Of a DNA stretch of 64,000 nt, positions 44,916-57,430 are shown piece by piece. The DNA is from Favolaschia claudopus. Lineage: Eukaryota; Basidiomycota; Agaricomycetes; Agaricales; Mycenaceae. The stretch is taken from assembly GCA_037176885.1 (NCBI GenBank), contig JAWWNJ010000234.1, positions 62,001 to 126,000 on the forward strand, written 5' to 3'. The translations under genes and the position numbers were made by a program. The notes beneath the pieces are model-generated. The model saw nothing but the letters and a program-made list of their open reading frames with translations. It was not told the origin of the DNA and made no database searches. Positions within the stretch are counted from its first letter, which is position 1, and each line of letters starts with the position of its first letter.

Positions 44916-47653
44916 ATGCAGAAACTCAAGGGATTCGCTACATTCAACAATATGAGCGCTCGGAGCCGGAAGGAGTTGTCTCTACCTGAAATGTCGCCTA
45001 ATCCATTCAACGATGGCTTGTAGCTGAAAGTATCATATCCTACAGCGACACAGTTGAAGATATCGGCAGCACCCAATGGTACAATAAAGATCTCGTCCCC
45101 GCATCTATTAAACTTGTCAGTGACATTACAACTGATACACAAGTAGTTGGCTGAACTGACTATCTCTAGCGCAAATGGAAAATGCACACCTACGTCTTTT
45201 TCTGTTTGCGTTTCTTCCTTGTCCAGGCGACTGGTTGCTGATCGACGAGAATTGAAGGGTGGGCTTCGTCTTTCAACCAGGCTGAATGGCACGCACCTGT
45301 CCGCACTAGATATATCCTGCCTTTTTTTACCAAATTTGTAGGTCCATCGGATCCTCGCTCATTGCTGTCGGGTTAACTTTTCGACAATCAATGGTTTCCG
45401 TCTGTATTGGTGCCCTCTTATGCGCTGTAGCAATGGTCTTAGCCGCTCGTCCCGGAGCAAAATTGCACATCGGCTACCCAACGCTCCTACGCTCGAGTTT
45501 CGGGATGTGGGGATCCAAGATATTTGTAACCATGCGCGGAGCAGTCGCCATTGTTTGGTTTGGGGTGCAGACCTACTTTGCGAGCACTCTGTTTGCGGTG
45601 GCATTACGCTGCATGTGCGTTGAACTTGTTATCTAGCGAGCCTGAATCAAGCCTGAATTCTTACCTTTCGCACAGATTCGGGTATAAATGGACGGAGATC
45701 CCGAATCATCTTCCCGAGAGTGCGGGAATCACGTCGCAGGGTCTCATTGCTTTCTTTTTGGTTTGGCTTTTACAGGGTCCACTCATCCTCATTCACCCCT
45801 CCCGGATTTACTGGCTCTGGTAATGTGACAAGCCCGGTCAATGTATACTCAACACTTATCCCAAGTTGTTACAGGCCGCTGAAAGGGATATTTGTTCCTC
45901 CTGGTTCATTATCTCTTTACTTCGCCCGAATTGAACTACTCAAGCCCCTTCTTTCCAGCCGTAATCGGATTTTTCATCTGGGCTGTCACTCGTGCTGGTA
46001 CGTCAGATTCAAAGCAGTTCCACCGCATACTTCATTATCAAGCCAGGTGCCGATTGGGAGAGTTTCGATACGAACATCACAGTCGCCCCTGCGCACGGTG
46101 CCGCTTTAGGATGGGGTAAATATATCCAATGCTTTCCGGTGCCTATACTCACGTCCCGAGATAAGCTATCGTTAACGGAATCAACAGTGTTATGGGAACT
46201 CTCAGCCCTATGATATTAAATCAACCAGACATTGCGGTACTTAAAACTGACAGATCAAATCCTTCGTTTCCTTAACCTGTTTTGTAGCGGTATGCTCGCA
46301 AACCCCAGGACGCCGGCTGGCCGCAAGGCATATCTATGCTCATTATCAAGGTCCATTGGACTTCTTTTTTTCGTCTGTGTCTGCTCACTGAGAAGTCTAG
46401 ACACTGATGTTCTTCTTTTCCATATCCACGGCCTGCGCTACCCGAGTTCTCTATGGCCAAGCCTATTGGAACATGTGGTAAGCTTCATATGCTGCGATGA
46501 GTCAGATCTTATTTTCCTTGTCTTCAATGAGGGATCAACTCGATGCAGTTCTTGACACCAATTGGAACGCCACTGCTCGCACCGGCTGCTTTTTTGTCGC
46601 TGTATCTATGTGCCTGGGTACCATTGGGACGAACCTGTCTGCCAACTCTGTCCGTTCATTTCATCCTTATCATGCCGCTGATTCATGACCACATCTTCAT
46701 TCAATGTTCGATGTAGATCCCGTTTGGTGCAGACATGACAGGGTTGCTTCCCAGATATCTTACAATCGTTCGCGGGCAAATCATTGTATGGATTCTTGGA
46801 TTTGCGATTGTAAGTTATCGAGTCCGACTTGGGATTTGGTCCTAATTTGTTTCGATCGATGTCCTTTCAGGTCCCTTGGAAATTTCTCACGAGCGCAGCG
46901 AAATTTATAACTTTCCTTGGATCGTATACTGTTCTGATGGGCGCGGTTCTCGGTCCGCTTTGGGCTGATTATTACATACTGCGCAAAGGAAAGTGAGTAT
47001 TTTCGCCAGTCGTCATAGGAAACAAAATTGTTGACATGGTGCACTGTTGCAGCATTCATGTGTACGCGCGCACTCGGTGCAAGGTGCCGTACTGATGTTT
47101 GTGGTGCTATGTAGCCCGTCCTTGTTCGATGCAGAACCAGGATCTCTGTACTGGTTTGCTTACGGATTCAACTGGCGAGCAATTCTGGTAAGTACAAGGC
47201 TCAGGATATCAATAGATACTTACTCAGGACTCGTGTGATACTAGGCGTGGTGTGCAGGAACTGGCCTTACAATCTCAGGAATTGCCGAAGGCTACAATCC
47301 CAACTCCGTGAGCGTCGTCGCCGTTAATTTATACAGGTATGTGGCTTTTGGTTCTTAATTGTTCAGAGTGAAGATAACCTCTCGCTTCCCCGTTCAGTTT
47401 AGGATGGATTCTGTCTGTCTCGACATCAGCGGTTGTTTACCTTGTCCTCAGTTTCGTATTCCCTGTTCCGATCTCTCCCGCATCCGGATTCAAAGCGACA
47501 GAACCTTACGAGTACTTGGCAAACAAAGAGGGATTCTACGACGAAGATCTCCCTTGGAATGTAACATCCGGCACGGAAAACTACCGAGACGAGTCGATAA
47601 CCGAAATTCAAGGCAGCGAACTTGATGGTGTAAAAGGAGAAAAGGTGTCCTGA
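44916..47653 (+). CDS. NCS1 family permease (uracil/allantoin/hydantoin type)
   Basis: Twelve-helix proton or sodium symporter for nucleobases and related rings. The family signature is split over small exons: STQWYNKDLVPA, then RKWKMHTYVFF, then WWASSFNQAEW, then SIGSSLIAVGLTFRQSM. Long membrane exons follow: VSVCIGALLCAVAMVLAARP, GYPTLLRSSFGMWG, VAIVWFGVQTYFAS and SQGLIAFFLVWLLQGPLIL. Later exons around 46000-47600 continue the helices and end in a hydrophilic tail, SELDGVKGEKVS, with TGA at 47651. The first exon is uncertain. The ATG at 44916 is a guess, and the signature frame is only open from about 45003. The junction after EW needs a GC-AG intron. The substrate is likely a purine, pyrimidine, allantoin or hydantoin. 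Confidence 0.82.
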
Positions 47654-48551
47654 TGTATCTCAGAGATGCAACTTATACTGTTATCGTACGAGAAAGATTT
47701 GTAAACTGCCTTTTTTCTTGCTTTGTATGTCTCTAGCAAAAGAGAAAGATATTTCAACTTGAACTTACGGTTGAACTGGCATGGTACCCACAGCCACCGT
47801 GACCGGAGTGTTCCGAACCCTCTCTGAACCACCACACTACCACCACCTAGCACATGGTTCTCGGCGTATGCAGACTGGATCTGGCTGCAACGATATGTTC
47901 CAGCTTGACCGCACAAGCACTCAAGTTTTTTCTGCCTGATGATGATCCCAGGATCCTCTTCCGACTTCAAATCCAAGCCGTTCATGCTGGTGGTCCCCAT
48001 AGGTCCCCATCTTGTCCCCATCCCCCCAAGGAAGCTCCCGGTCGGCGTATTTTGCCCACCATGCGGACTGGCCCTGTTCGTTGTATGACAGAGAGCCGTT
48101 TACCCGAAAGCATCGGGCTAGAATGCAACGAATATCGCGGAACTCCCTCCATTTTCTGGGCCGCTAGTGGCATCAACCACGAACTAAATCTGTTGAGATA
48201 GGAATGCACATCGGGCAAGGGACCGACGATCTGACCAACCTTACTCGAAGGCTGACCACTCTGGCTGCTGATGAAAGACTACTTGGCGGCCTTTCGGTAT
48301 TATAAGTAATCGTTCCTCTCCGCAACGCCGACTCTCCGCCCTTCCGAGTTCAACTCTGCGATGTCTGAAGGATACCGGTATTCAGAAGAATCAATGCTAA
48401 CTGCGATATTCTCCATTATGCCCTTGACAGTTGATAATGCAGCTTTCATTTGGTTTCATGCAGTTTAGTGCGGAGCACAGTCATCATCGGACCAAAATTC
48501 GCATATAAGGGGAGGAAATGGCTGCTTGACCAGCGGTCATCGAACCATAAC
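47654..48551. other. 0.9-kb intergenic, no gene recognised
   Basis: Open frames on both strands lack motifs. The right part is the upstream region of the O-methyltransferase. Confidence 0.4.
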
Positions 48552-50431
48552 ATGATCACTCCAGCTACAGACCCAGTCTCTTCTCTATTGGAACTGATCA
48601 AGAATGCGGCCAGAACTCTTCAGGCTGGGTATATCGAATCTGACGGTCACTTACCTTCGTTGGACGAGACCGAACCCCATCCCCTTGATAGAAAACTCTC
48701 GACCCCAGAAATGCAAGAAGCCGCACAGACTCTTGAAGGTGCCTGCGCGCAGTTGTGCGCAACTTTGACGCGCCCAAACCACACGGTCCTCAACGTGAGT
48801 TGATATACTCGTTCACATCGATATTGCTGATTTTCCCTGGCATTCATTCAGAATATATTCCTGACGGCTAGTTTCATTGTTCAGCAGTAATCATATGCAG
48901 TAACCATTTCACAGGGACTTGAACCGAACTGCGCGCGTGTTGCGCTCACGTTCAAAATACCTGACATATTACAACAAACCCCATCTGGAATGCATGTAAC
49001 CGAGCTTAGCAAAAGATGTGGCGGACTAGAGCCTTCGAAGCTGGCTAGAATCTTGCGCTTGCTCTCCGCCAAACATTGCTTTCGCGAAGGTACGATACCA
49101 TATATTTTTTCCCAGAGGACAGAACATTCATGTCGTGTTTCAAGTCAAGAGAGATGTATTCGCAAACAATCGGCTCAGTGTTCAACTTCTGGCCGCGAAC
49201 CCTCTTCATAGTATGGGATTACATATGTTCGTTGCTTCTCCGCTATATTTTTCTTACTATGAAGTTTCGCGAAGGTTAATAATTTTCATCATAGCACGGA
49301 AGACACCACAGAGGGAGCCAGCAAGTTGGCAGACACGCTAGCGGATCCGGAATGGGGTCCTTCGTTTGAGATCGGGCACTCAGCATGGAACAAAGCCACT
49401 GGACAACCTTTACCGATGTTCGATTACTGGGCCAAGGTGAGCATATTACCCATCAATCTGTGTATCTTACTCGATACTTGTATTGGCTCTATGAGACCCC
49501 TGGCATGGAAAAATATGGCGACCGGTTCGGGATTGGCATGCTTGGATGGGGTACGGCGGTTGAGGCAACCGCTGTTGTGTCGGGTATGTATTCTCTTGCG
49601 AACTGCCTCTATCGGAAGGTTCAGCTCAATGTCATCTTCCAGCCTACCCATGGGCGAACCTCAAAGCAGACGCAACTGTCTGCGACTTTGGTGGCGGCGT
49701 TGGAGCGATGGCGATTCAACTCGCTCGCGCGTATCCTCAGCTCCATTTGAAGTTGCAGGACTTGCCCGACCGAATGGTACAGGCTGAAACTGTACTCTGG
49801 CCCGCGGAATGCCCGGAGGCGATCAAAGAGAATCGAATCGAGTTCAAGGTCAATTGGAGTTTTGACTGTCCGAGTCGTTTCCACCTACCTACTAACGCTG
49901 AAATGGAATAGGCATTCGATTTCTTTGTCGAATCCCCAATTCCCGGATGTGACGTGTACTACTTGAAAAACATATTGCACGCATTTTCTACTCAAAATTG
50001 CATCACCATCCTAAAGGGCATTCGTAAAGTCATGAACCCAGACAGTCGTGTTCTCCTTCGTGAGTGATCATATCACGTCCGCGTTAGATTCAATTCAGCT
50101 TGAGCGGCAATTGAATTGCGCTATTACAGATGAATACATTTTGCAAACCGCGCCTGACAGCAGTATTGACTCTCAGTCGGACTTGGAGAAAGGCGCCGAA
50201 GCAGATATGCAGCTCAAACAAGCTCCCTGGCCATTGCTAGGAAACTACGGACAAGGACGAATTCGCCAATATTATCTCGATGTCAGTTTGATGGTGCTCA
50301 TGAACAGTCAGGAGCGCACCTTGGCGGAATATTCGAAACTAGCAGAGGAGGCTGGGTTACAATTCATCAAGGTCTGGGACTTTGGCGATATGGGTGGGGT
50401 GGAATTGTGCGTGAGAGATGCGGCGATTTGA
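48552..50431 (+). CDS. SAM-dependent O-methyltransferase (plant-type, COMT-like)
   Basis: The ATG at 48552 starts MITPATDPVSSLLELIKNAA. The N-terminal dimerisation and winged-helix domain is spread over several exons (ARVALTFKIPDILQQTPSG, HVTELSKRCGG, KLARILRLLSAKHCFRE, ANNRLSVQLLAANPLHSMG). The C-terminal methyltransferase domain has the SAM motif DATVCDFGGGVGAMAIQLA, then QDLPDRMVQAE, VYYLKNILHAFSTQNC (motif with a His that could act as base) and a short C-terminal exon ending DMGGVELCVRDAAI. This matches fungal secondary-metabolite O-methyltransferases. Small introns break nearly every block. The substrate is unknown; the nearby P450 is about 17 kb away, so no cluster is claimed. Confidence 0.86.
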
Positions 50432-50778
50432 AGCTGAAGCGTTGTTTAGTTCCAGTATGTATTTAGCGCGAGTTTATTGTATGTCTATGTAGAATATGGA
50501 CAAAGCCATTCAGAATTCTAAGTAGCTGATTCGAAACCACTGCGCTGTAGCGTTCCGTGGAAGAGTCTTCATTTCAATACATAGTGATAGAGATTCGTTA
50601 ACACCGTTAGAAGATGGCTGTCATTTTGAATAGCTGCAACGGACCCTGATCCAAAAACGTCTGCCAAACTGCAGCGTAAGCGCCAACGGCCGCAATTATT
50701 ATCCATTCAGTTCCACATCTTACAAAAGGATTGTGGGTAGATAATTTTGATGTAAGGAAATGAAGAAAACAGAGATAT
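50432..50778. other. Convergent 3' spacer, O-methyltransferase / LYS2
   Basis: About 350 bp between convergent genes. No feature is seen beyond AT-rich 3' flank. Confidence 0.4.
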
Positions 50779-53700
50779 CTACGTCCCGGTGCGCCCAGCA
50801 GCCTTGATGACTCCCAAACCCAAGGTCGGCAGTGCTTTTGCAGGGGAAGATTGCGTAGGCGACGGCAGGAAGTCGGCGCGCACAAGCCAGGCAAGGTATT
50901 TCCCCATCAGCTCTTCCGGCACAGTGCTCTCCTGAGCTGCTTGCGCTCCGGAAAGGACGGCAACAGTATTAGTATCATCAAGCTCCGGCGACTTCGTACT
51001 TGTAGGGAGGTCATCCAGCACAAAGTGCAGGAGCGGAAAGAGCGCATTGTCTTGCGTCTCCATCACATGTTGCTCAAGGCGCCGCCGCCAGACGATATAT
51101 TCGCACTGCGTCGTGCCGAAACCGTACTGTGCGAGCGGCCCAAGCAAGTCGTTGTAGCTCGGAAGAGGGCGTGCGGTGACGTGCAGGACAGATAATGCGG
51201 CACCAGGGAGCGGTGCGACAGCGGCGAGCGTTGTACAACGCGCAACATGGTCAACGGGAACCATGTTAACCGTATTATTGATGTCGGGTACGAGCCCGAG
51301 CTGGATGCAGCCTTTGACAAGCCGCCAAAGGAAATCATCCGTGTTGGTAACTATTGACACCTTCAGTGAGGGGTACAACAAAGGAGCGGAACAAAAGACT
51401 AACCGGCAGTTGAAGAGTCACCGACAACATAGCCAGGTCGCACAATGTGCCCTTGCAAGCCTCTTCGACCCGCCTCGAATAAAAGCTTCTCGGATACCCA
51501 TTTGGTCTGGCCATACCCTGTTTTTAGAGTGGATCGAGCGCCCTCCAAATCGTCGATCTCGGGAACCCCGCGATAGTGGGAGTGTCCACCGACCAATGAA
51601 TCAGAGAGTTGCACATAATGTTCCGAATCGATGGCGGATGTAGAGGACACAAACACGACCAGCTTTTGCTTTCCCGCCGAAGCTAGATCGATCGCTGTTA
51701 ATGTCGCTAGAACGTTTGCATTGCGAAGCTTATCATAAGGGTAGACCCAGTGAACCTGTCGCTCATGAATTAAGGCAACAAAAGTTGATGTTTACACAAC
51801 GTACCAGGGCACCGTTATGAATGATGACGTCCGCCTCCTCAGCGATCCTTTGCCAGCCACTCTTGTCAAGGCCAAAAAATTCGACACCCAAGTCACCGGT
51901 AACAACCTCCAGCCTGTCGTTCTCGACCCAATCGTCGTCCCACACTCCACGATCAATGGAGCCACTCCTGAGTCTGTCCAATCCATTGTCGGGGTTTGAA
52001 GCACGAACAAGGCAAATGACCTTCTTCACTCGAGCGGGGCGGGAGAGCAAATCCTTCAATACAAAAGCTCCAAGGAATCCAGTCGCTCCGGTCAAGAATA
52101 CTGTAAGAGGTTTGATATTATAGTCTTCTGGTAACGCGGGGTACGAATCCTGGAGGTGAGGTAGCAGTTTTTCCAAGTCGTCTCCGTATTCAAGCGGAGC
52201 CGCAGCGGGTGCTTGCTGAGCTCCCGGGACCACGAGCAGATTACTGGACACCTGAGCGTCAGAGGAATTATACGAGAGACCGAGATCAGCGTTCCGAAGG
52301 GTTTCGACCGCTTCGACAAGCCCAGCGATAGTCGGTCGCTCGAAAACAAGTCCCAAAGGCGCGTCCACCACGAACGCCTTGCGGATTTCGAATATAAGAC
52401 GGGTAGCGAGGATTGAGTGGCCACCGAGATCGAAGAAGTTCTCATCAGTGGGAATGGGTTGGGGCGGGTTTGGCAGCATTGACGCCCAGATTTGACTGAT
52501 CGTCTCTTCAGTGACGTTAACCTTGCGTGTACTGGGGGCAGCCGAGGCAGCCTGAGCGGTATCTGGGAAGGGAAGTGCAGGTTTATCAACCTTGCCATTA
52601 GGATTGAGTGGCATCCGGCGCAAGGGCACAAATACTGCGATAGAGAGATTAGACTTTCACACTCCAGATACGCCGAAGAAAACGACATACGGGAAGGTAC
52701 ACTGTAGCTCGGGAGCTTTTTTTTGAGATGCTCTCGAATGTCTTTGATCAGCCGACGATATTTCTTGATTCCTTCCACCAGTCCCTTCTCCTCTCCGTCC
52801 GTAACATCGCTCGCGTAGTCATTCAAGGCAGGCCCATCCAGCGGCACGAAATAGCTCACGAGAATCTTCTCCTCATCCTTGTCACGACGCACCAGCGTAA
52901 CATTTTCACGCACGAGGGGATGCTGGCTGAGATGTGTGTCGATCTCCCCTAGCTCAATTCGGAAGCCACGAATTTTGACCTGATCGTCAGCCCGCCCAGT
53001 GCACTCGACAATTCCGTCCGGAAGGTAACGCCCAAGATCGCCTGAGCGGTACATTCGATCGCGGATACCTTTCCAGTGGCGGGCCTCGGGGCCAGGAAGT
53101 CCATTGGTAGGATGACGAATTGTGTCCTTGCGTGCAAGGGCGCTGGTTGCAAACCAGTTGTCCACGAACTTTTCGGCACTCGCGTTGGCGTCGAGATAAC
53201 CTTCAGCCAATCCTCCAGAGCGTACATAGATCTCGCCAACCTCACCGACCGCGCAGGGCACAGTGCGGTCATTGCGGTTGACAACGAGGAGCTGAACATC
53301 AATCATCCCCGCGCCGGCGGGCATAATGTCTTTTTGAGTAGCAAGGAAGGTTGGGTCGCCGGAGACGGGCGGGATGGCGAAGTACGAAACAGCGCGTTGT
53401 GTCTCTGTCGTTCCGTACATGTTGATGATACGGACATTGGTAGCAAGAGCTTGCAAGCGGAGACAGTCACGCTTGGTGAGAACGTCGCCAACGAAAAACG
53501 CGTTCAGAAGTGAGGGGATCTGTCGAGTCGCCTCGGCGGATAAAAGCTGCCCCATAGCAGGTGTAAGATGCGTAATAGTGACCTCGCTGTTGGCCATCCA
53601 CTCGGCCAGTCGTCCAGGAATCCCGATGTCGTCAGTCGTTGGTACATGCAACTGAGCGCCAAAGAATAAAGGAGTGAACACTGGACAAGGCCGTCAGGCA

Positions 53701-55325
53701 TTTGACAGCGAACGTGCTAGGGTACGAACTGTCTCGCTGTATCGGATCATGCGCGATACCACTGAGCATGGTGAACTTGGAATTCTCGTCCAGCCCGAAG
53801 CGCTCCCCCATCCATGGGAAGAAGTGCGTCAGACTGAAGTGCCTGCCCTTGACGCCTTTCGGGATACCCGTACTGCCGGTGGTGAAGGAGAGCGTTCCAA
53901 TGCTGTCTGGACCCAATGTAACGTTCGGGTCCGTGGCACCAAGGTGGGCGTGCGATTTCAAGACGTCTTCCTGGTCGCTGTTGCTGCTTCCACCAGATAT
54001 TTCACCGTTAGGAAGCACTTCTACAGCAGGGACCTCAACACGGATCTGGAGATCGGACGCACAATATTCTCGGACTGTGGGATGGAGGGTCCCTGCACCC
54101 TTCAGAATGACAAGACCTCGAGGCTGGGCCACCTGTAGATACAAAATCTGTCTTGCCGGCGGGTATGCGGGGTCTTTGAACAAATCGAATAAGCAGAACT
54201 CAGACCTGATAAAGATAGAGTAGTACCGATGACGGAGAACGTGGCTCCAGCCTTGAGGACTGCCATTACAGCGACAACAAGGTCCACGCTCCGATGGGCG
54301 TACACCATAACGACTTCCTCCCGTTGCACCCCTCCTTTGATAAGATGGTGCGCCAGAATATTAGCCGCATTTCGAATTGCGCCGTATGAGAATGTGACTT
54401 TGTCCTGGACATCTGCGAGCGACGGCGCGGGTAGGCTTTGGACAACACAAGGCCGTTCGGGCCATTGCATTGCATTGCGCGAGAAAACATCTGTGATGGC
54501 GCCTTTCCAGCCACACCAATCAAGGTCCCCAACTGGATCAGGGAGTTGTGTCTTTTGAGATGTGGTCATCAAAGGGACGGATCCGACGAGGGAGAGAGGT
54601 GCCGATGCCACCTTTCTCAGCAGTGCAGAGAGTTGGTCGATGACCATCGATATACGTGCGGGGGCAAACAAGAGAGAGTTGTAAAGAATTCGAAGAGATA
54701 TACGGGGGGCCAAAGCTGCACGAGTCGAAGCTGGAGGACGAGTGACAAAGACAGTAAGGTCGGAAGTCAAGCTCGTAGAGCGAATAAAATTTTCCGTAGG
54801 TTCATCTGTCTCGTCGAAGAAACGTACACGGAAAAGCGGTACCGTCAACGTTTCGTCTTTGTTTTTATTCAGCTCCTTGGTTATGACTTCGAATGGAAGC
54901 GCATCCGCCTCTGCCTCCTTCTCGACTTGCTGAACGCGTCGTACAATGGACCAAAAAGGGTCAGAGGGGTCAACAGATAACCGTAAAACCAAGGGATCCC
55001 GCGCGGTGGGAGACGATGAACCGATCACAATGTCGGTGTCGCCTGTATATCGGTGTAAAAGCACGGTAAAGGCCGATAATAGCAGATGAAAAGCAGAGGG
55101 GGGAGTCGTTTGAGTTTCTCCATCCTCTTCGACGTTCACGTCGCTGCTCTCGTCATACAACGCGAGCTTGAGGAGGGCAAGAGATGTTTGATCAGAGAGT
55201 TCGGCTAAGTGTGCTGCCTCTACCAACTTGTTAGAGCCAGATGGTCGTGGATAGTCTGTTGGAAGGGCAATCGAGGGAAGATTTTGAAGTCTGCCGACTA
55301 CTCTGGCCAGCCTGGAGTCTCCCAT
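50779..55325 (-). CDS. LYS2: L-2-aminoadipate reductase large subunit (Lys2)
   Basis: NRPS-like enzyme of fungal lysine synthesis that activates alpha-aminoadipate as AMP ester, loads it on a phosphopantetheine arm, and reduces it to the semialdehyde with NADPH. The ATG at 55325 ([19 protein letters not shown]) is followed by [20 protein letters not shown], the family N-terminus. The adenylation core has [43 protein letters not shown] and [19 protein letters not shown]. The carrier domain keeps the modified serine in [13 protein letters not shown]. The reductase has [19 protein letters not shown] and the YGQTK active-site motif, ending [11 protein letters not shown]. Introns are few. It needs a Lys5-type phosphopantetheinyl transferase, not seen here. 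An LTR element sits about 330 bp upstream of the start. Confidence 0.95.
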
Positions 55326-55655
55326 CGAGGACGGTGAGAGAAAAATTCGAGTCAAAATTTTATGCGCGTTCGGACAACGTTCGGACTTCGGTCGGAGCTT
55401 GGCCGAAGGCAAGTAAAACGCGATCACGGGTCGTTGCCGCGGCGCACTGTTTCTGTCGGCCAAGATCGAACTTGCCAACAAAACGCGATTGCTCTTATAA
55501 GTATGTTAATACCAACTGTGACCAGATACTATTGACTTGCAGAATGTTTTTGACACGACATTCGCGTCGACCGATAAATGTTGGACATGATTAAGATACT
55601 GTCATACTGACCGACGGATAAACCGTCGAGTGCGTGAGTGTGGGTTAAACGCCGT
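55326..55655. promoter_or_regulatory. LYS2 upstream region, truncated by retrotransposon
   Basis: Only 330 bp of native upstream DNA remain between the LYS2 start and the 5' LTR. No Gcn4-type site was confirmed by eye. Confidence 0.5.
55652..55655. repeat. Target-site duplication, left
   Basis: CCGT directly before the 5' LTR matches CCGT directly after the 3' LTR (62061-62064). The next bases out differ, so it is 4 bp. Confidence 0.75.
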
Positions 55656-55793
55656 TGTGGTAGGAGATGAGGTTCAGGGGTTGTTTGTAGCTGTTTGTCT
55701 GTAGCCTTAGCTAGATCATTCCATTCTTGGCTTTCACCGTAGCAGACCAGCAGAGCAGACCAGCAGACCAGCAGAGCGGAGCGGACCACCCCA
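55656..55793 (+). repeat. 5' LTR, 138 bp
   Basis: It begins TGTGGTAGGAGATGAGG and ends GCGGACCACCCCA. The 3' half contains short AGACCAGC/AGAGC tandem variants. It matches 61923-62060 base for base by eye. Confidence 0.95.
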
Positions 55794-55877
55794 TTTTGGT
55801 GACGAGAGTAGCATTCGTACCAACCATACAGCAGACTGGCGACGAGACCGAGACCCCGAGACGCTCAAGGACGATTC

Positions 55878-57335
55878 TTGAGCCCCAGCAGCGCAGAAAA
55901 TCCAGTGCTCGAAGGATTGCGAATATACGGGACACCACCACCTAGAGAACTATCACCAACCTTGTCGACAGCCTCCTCAATAACTCAGTCCTCTGACGAC
56001 AATCTTCCCGTCTTTTCTCTTGTGTCCACCCCTGCTAGAATCCCATCCCCGCAACAACCACCGAGTCGGCCCATATACACGTCTACCAAGGCAAGCATGG
56101 AGGCTGTACCCATGTTCTCCGGGGACCCAGCGAGCGCGCAAGCCACAAAAATCACACCCAGCACCTTTCTAAAGAAGTTCCGGTCCCACATGATGGACCT
56201 CATCGGCAATGCGACGATGACAGCAGCGGAGAAGGACGCCATGAAACTGGCGGCATTTACCGATTACCTCGAAGAAGATTCTCCGGCGGAGAAGTGGTTC
56301 GACGCGTTGCAGGCGGGCAACGGGGCGGTAACGACCTGGGCGGCGTTGGAAGCTGCCTTCAAAGCACGCTTCCCTGCTCCTCAGAAGGCCGTGCGCGACG
56401 CGCAAGAGTGGGAGAGAGAGTTATTGGGGATGAAGCTCACATTGGGGGAGTTAGACACCGTCGTCAAGGTGGGAGGCGCCGACGTTTACGCGCACATCAA
56501 TTTCGCCGCTCGACTGCTCGAGGTGGCTCACCTCGCAGGGATAGCGGCGACGGCGTCGGGTGTCTGGCAGTCGCGCGACGCCCTGCCGGACGTGCTGCGG
56601 GAGAAGATTCCAGCGACGCAGGCGAGTTGGATAACATACACGGACGCCATCAAGGCCATTGACCGCGTTTACCTTCGCGAGAGCGTTGCGAAGGCGAGAA
56701 AGGCACAGGAAATAGAGCGCACGGTCGCCGATCTCAGACGCGGCCCAGCGCCTATGACCCCGGTGAGTAAAATGGCGTCGCAGATGGCGCGCACAGCAAT
56801 TGCGACGCCGCGTGCTGCTCCAGTAGCGGCGCCTGTAGCGGGGGCACAGGGCGGTGTCTTCGGAGGCGGCGGCGGACGAGGCAATTTGTTCACACCTCCC
56901 AAGACTTTGAGGCCGGAAGAAAGGGAGCATCTTCAGAAGATCATCGACACAATGCAAGGGGCGCCGCCGGACGACGCGGCGGGGAGGGCGGTTTACGCGA
57001 GGCGCGTCGCAGGTTGGGAGAGGATGCATGGCGACAAGGGGCGGGCGGTACGTTACGAGCACACGGGCTACCCTCTCAGCCCTGGCACACTTCCGCCGCT
57101 TTCGGGGGAGTGCTTTGGTTGTGGGAAACGTGCTATACCGTGGCATGGGGGCAAGGATTGTCCGGGACCGAGAATACCGCATCAAGAATCGACATTCCGA
57201 GCGGTATGTGCTAGGTACCTACGCAACAACACGACACCCGTCAACGCCGTGCTTGAGGACGAAGACCCGCTTGCCTGGATGGACGACGAATACGAATATG
57301 GCGAGGAGGATTTTGTGGCGGGGCCGTCCGAATAG
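55878..57335 (+). CDS. Retrotransposon gag, 485 aa
   Basis: Capsid-like polyprotein. The central region (residues about 75-260) fits the retrotransposon gag fold: MFSGDPASAQATKITPSTFL, WFDALQAGNGAVTTWAALEA, FKARFPAPQ. Near residue 425 there is one zinc-knuckle-like motif, CFGCGKRAIPWHGGKDC (C-x2-C-x7-H-x4-C), longer than the standard C-x2-C-x4-H-x4-C. The C-terminus is acidic. The stop at 57335 lies about 79 nt inside the start of the open pol frame. Confidence 0.9.
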   Translation: MSPSSAENPVLEGLRIYGTPPPRELSPTLSTASSITQSSDDNLPVFSLVSTPARIPSPQQPPSRPIYTSTKASMEAVPMFSGDPASAQATKITPSTFLKKFRSHMMDLIGNATMTAAEKDAMKLAAFTDYLEEDSPAEKWFDALQAGNGAVTTWAALEAAFKARFPAPQKAVRDAQEWERELLGMKLTLGELDTVVKVGGADVYAHINFAARLLEVAHLAGIAATASGVWQSRDALPDVLREKIPATQASWITYTDAIKAIDRVYLRESVAKARKAQEIERTVADLRRGPAPMTPVSKMASQMARTAIATPRAAPVAAPVAGAQGGVFGGGGGRGNLFTPPKTLRPEEREHLQKIIDTMQGAPPDDAAGRAVYARRVAGWERMHGDKGRAVRYEHTGYPLSPGTLPPLSGECFGCGKRAIPWHGGKDCPGPRIPHQESTFRAVCARYLRNNTTPVNAVLEDEDPLAWMDDEYEYGEEDFVAGPSE

Positions 57336-57430
57336 AGACCCAACGGACGGTCGGGAATGCGGGGTCGGAGGAGCACCCCGGTAACCCTTCTGTACAGAAC
57401 ACCGATGTTTTATGCAACGAACAACGGGAG

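Noticed and set aside
44909..45292. Minus-strand 127-codon ORF overlapping the permease 5' end
   Set aside because: The plus strand here carries the NCS1 WxNKDL signature split over introns; the minus frame has no recognisable domain.
29558..50431. Possible secondary-metabolite cluster (P450, O-methyltransferase, NRPS-like LYS2)
   Set aside because: The P450 and methyltransferase are 17 kb apart with primary-metabolism and chromatin genes between them, and the NRPS-like gene is clearly LYS2.
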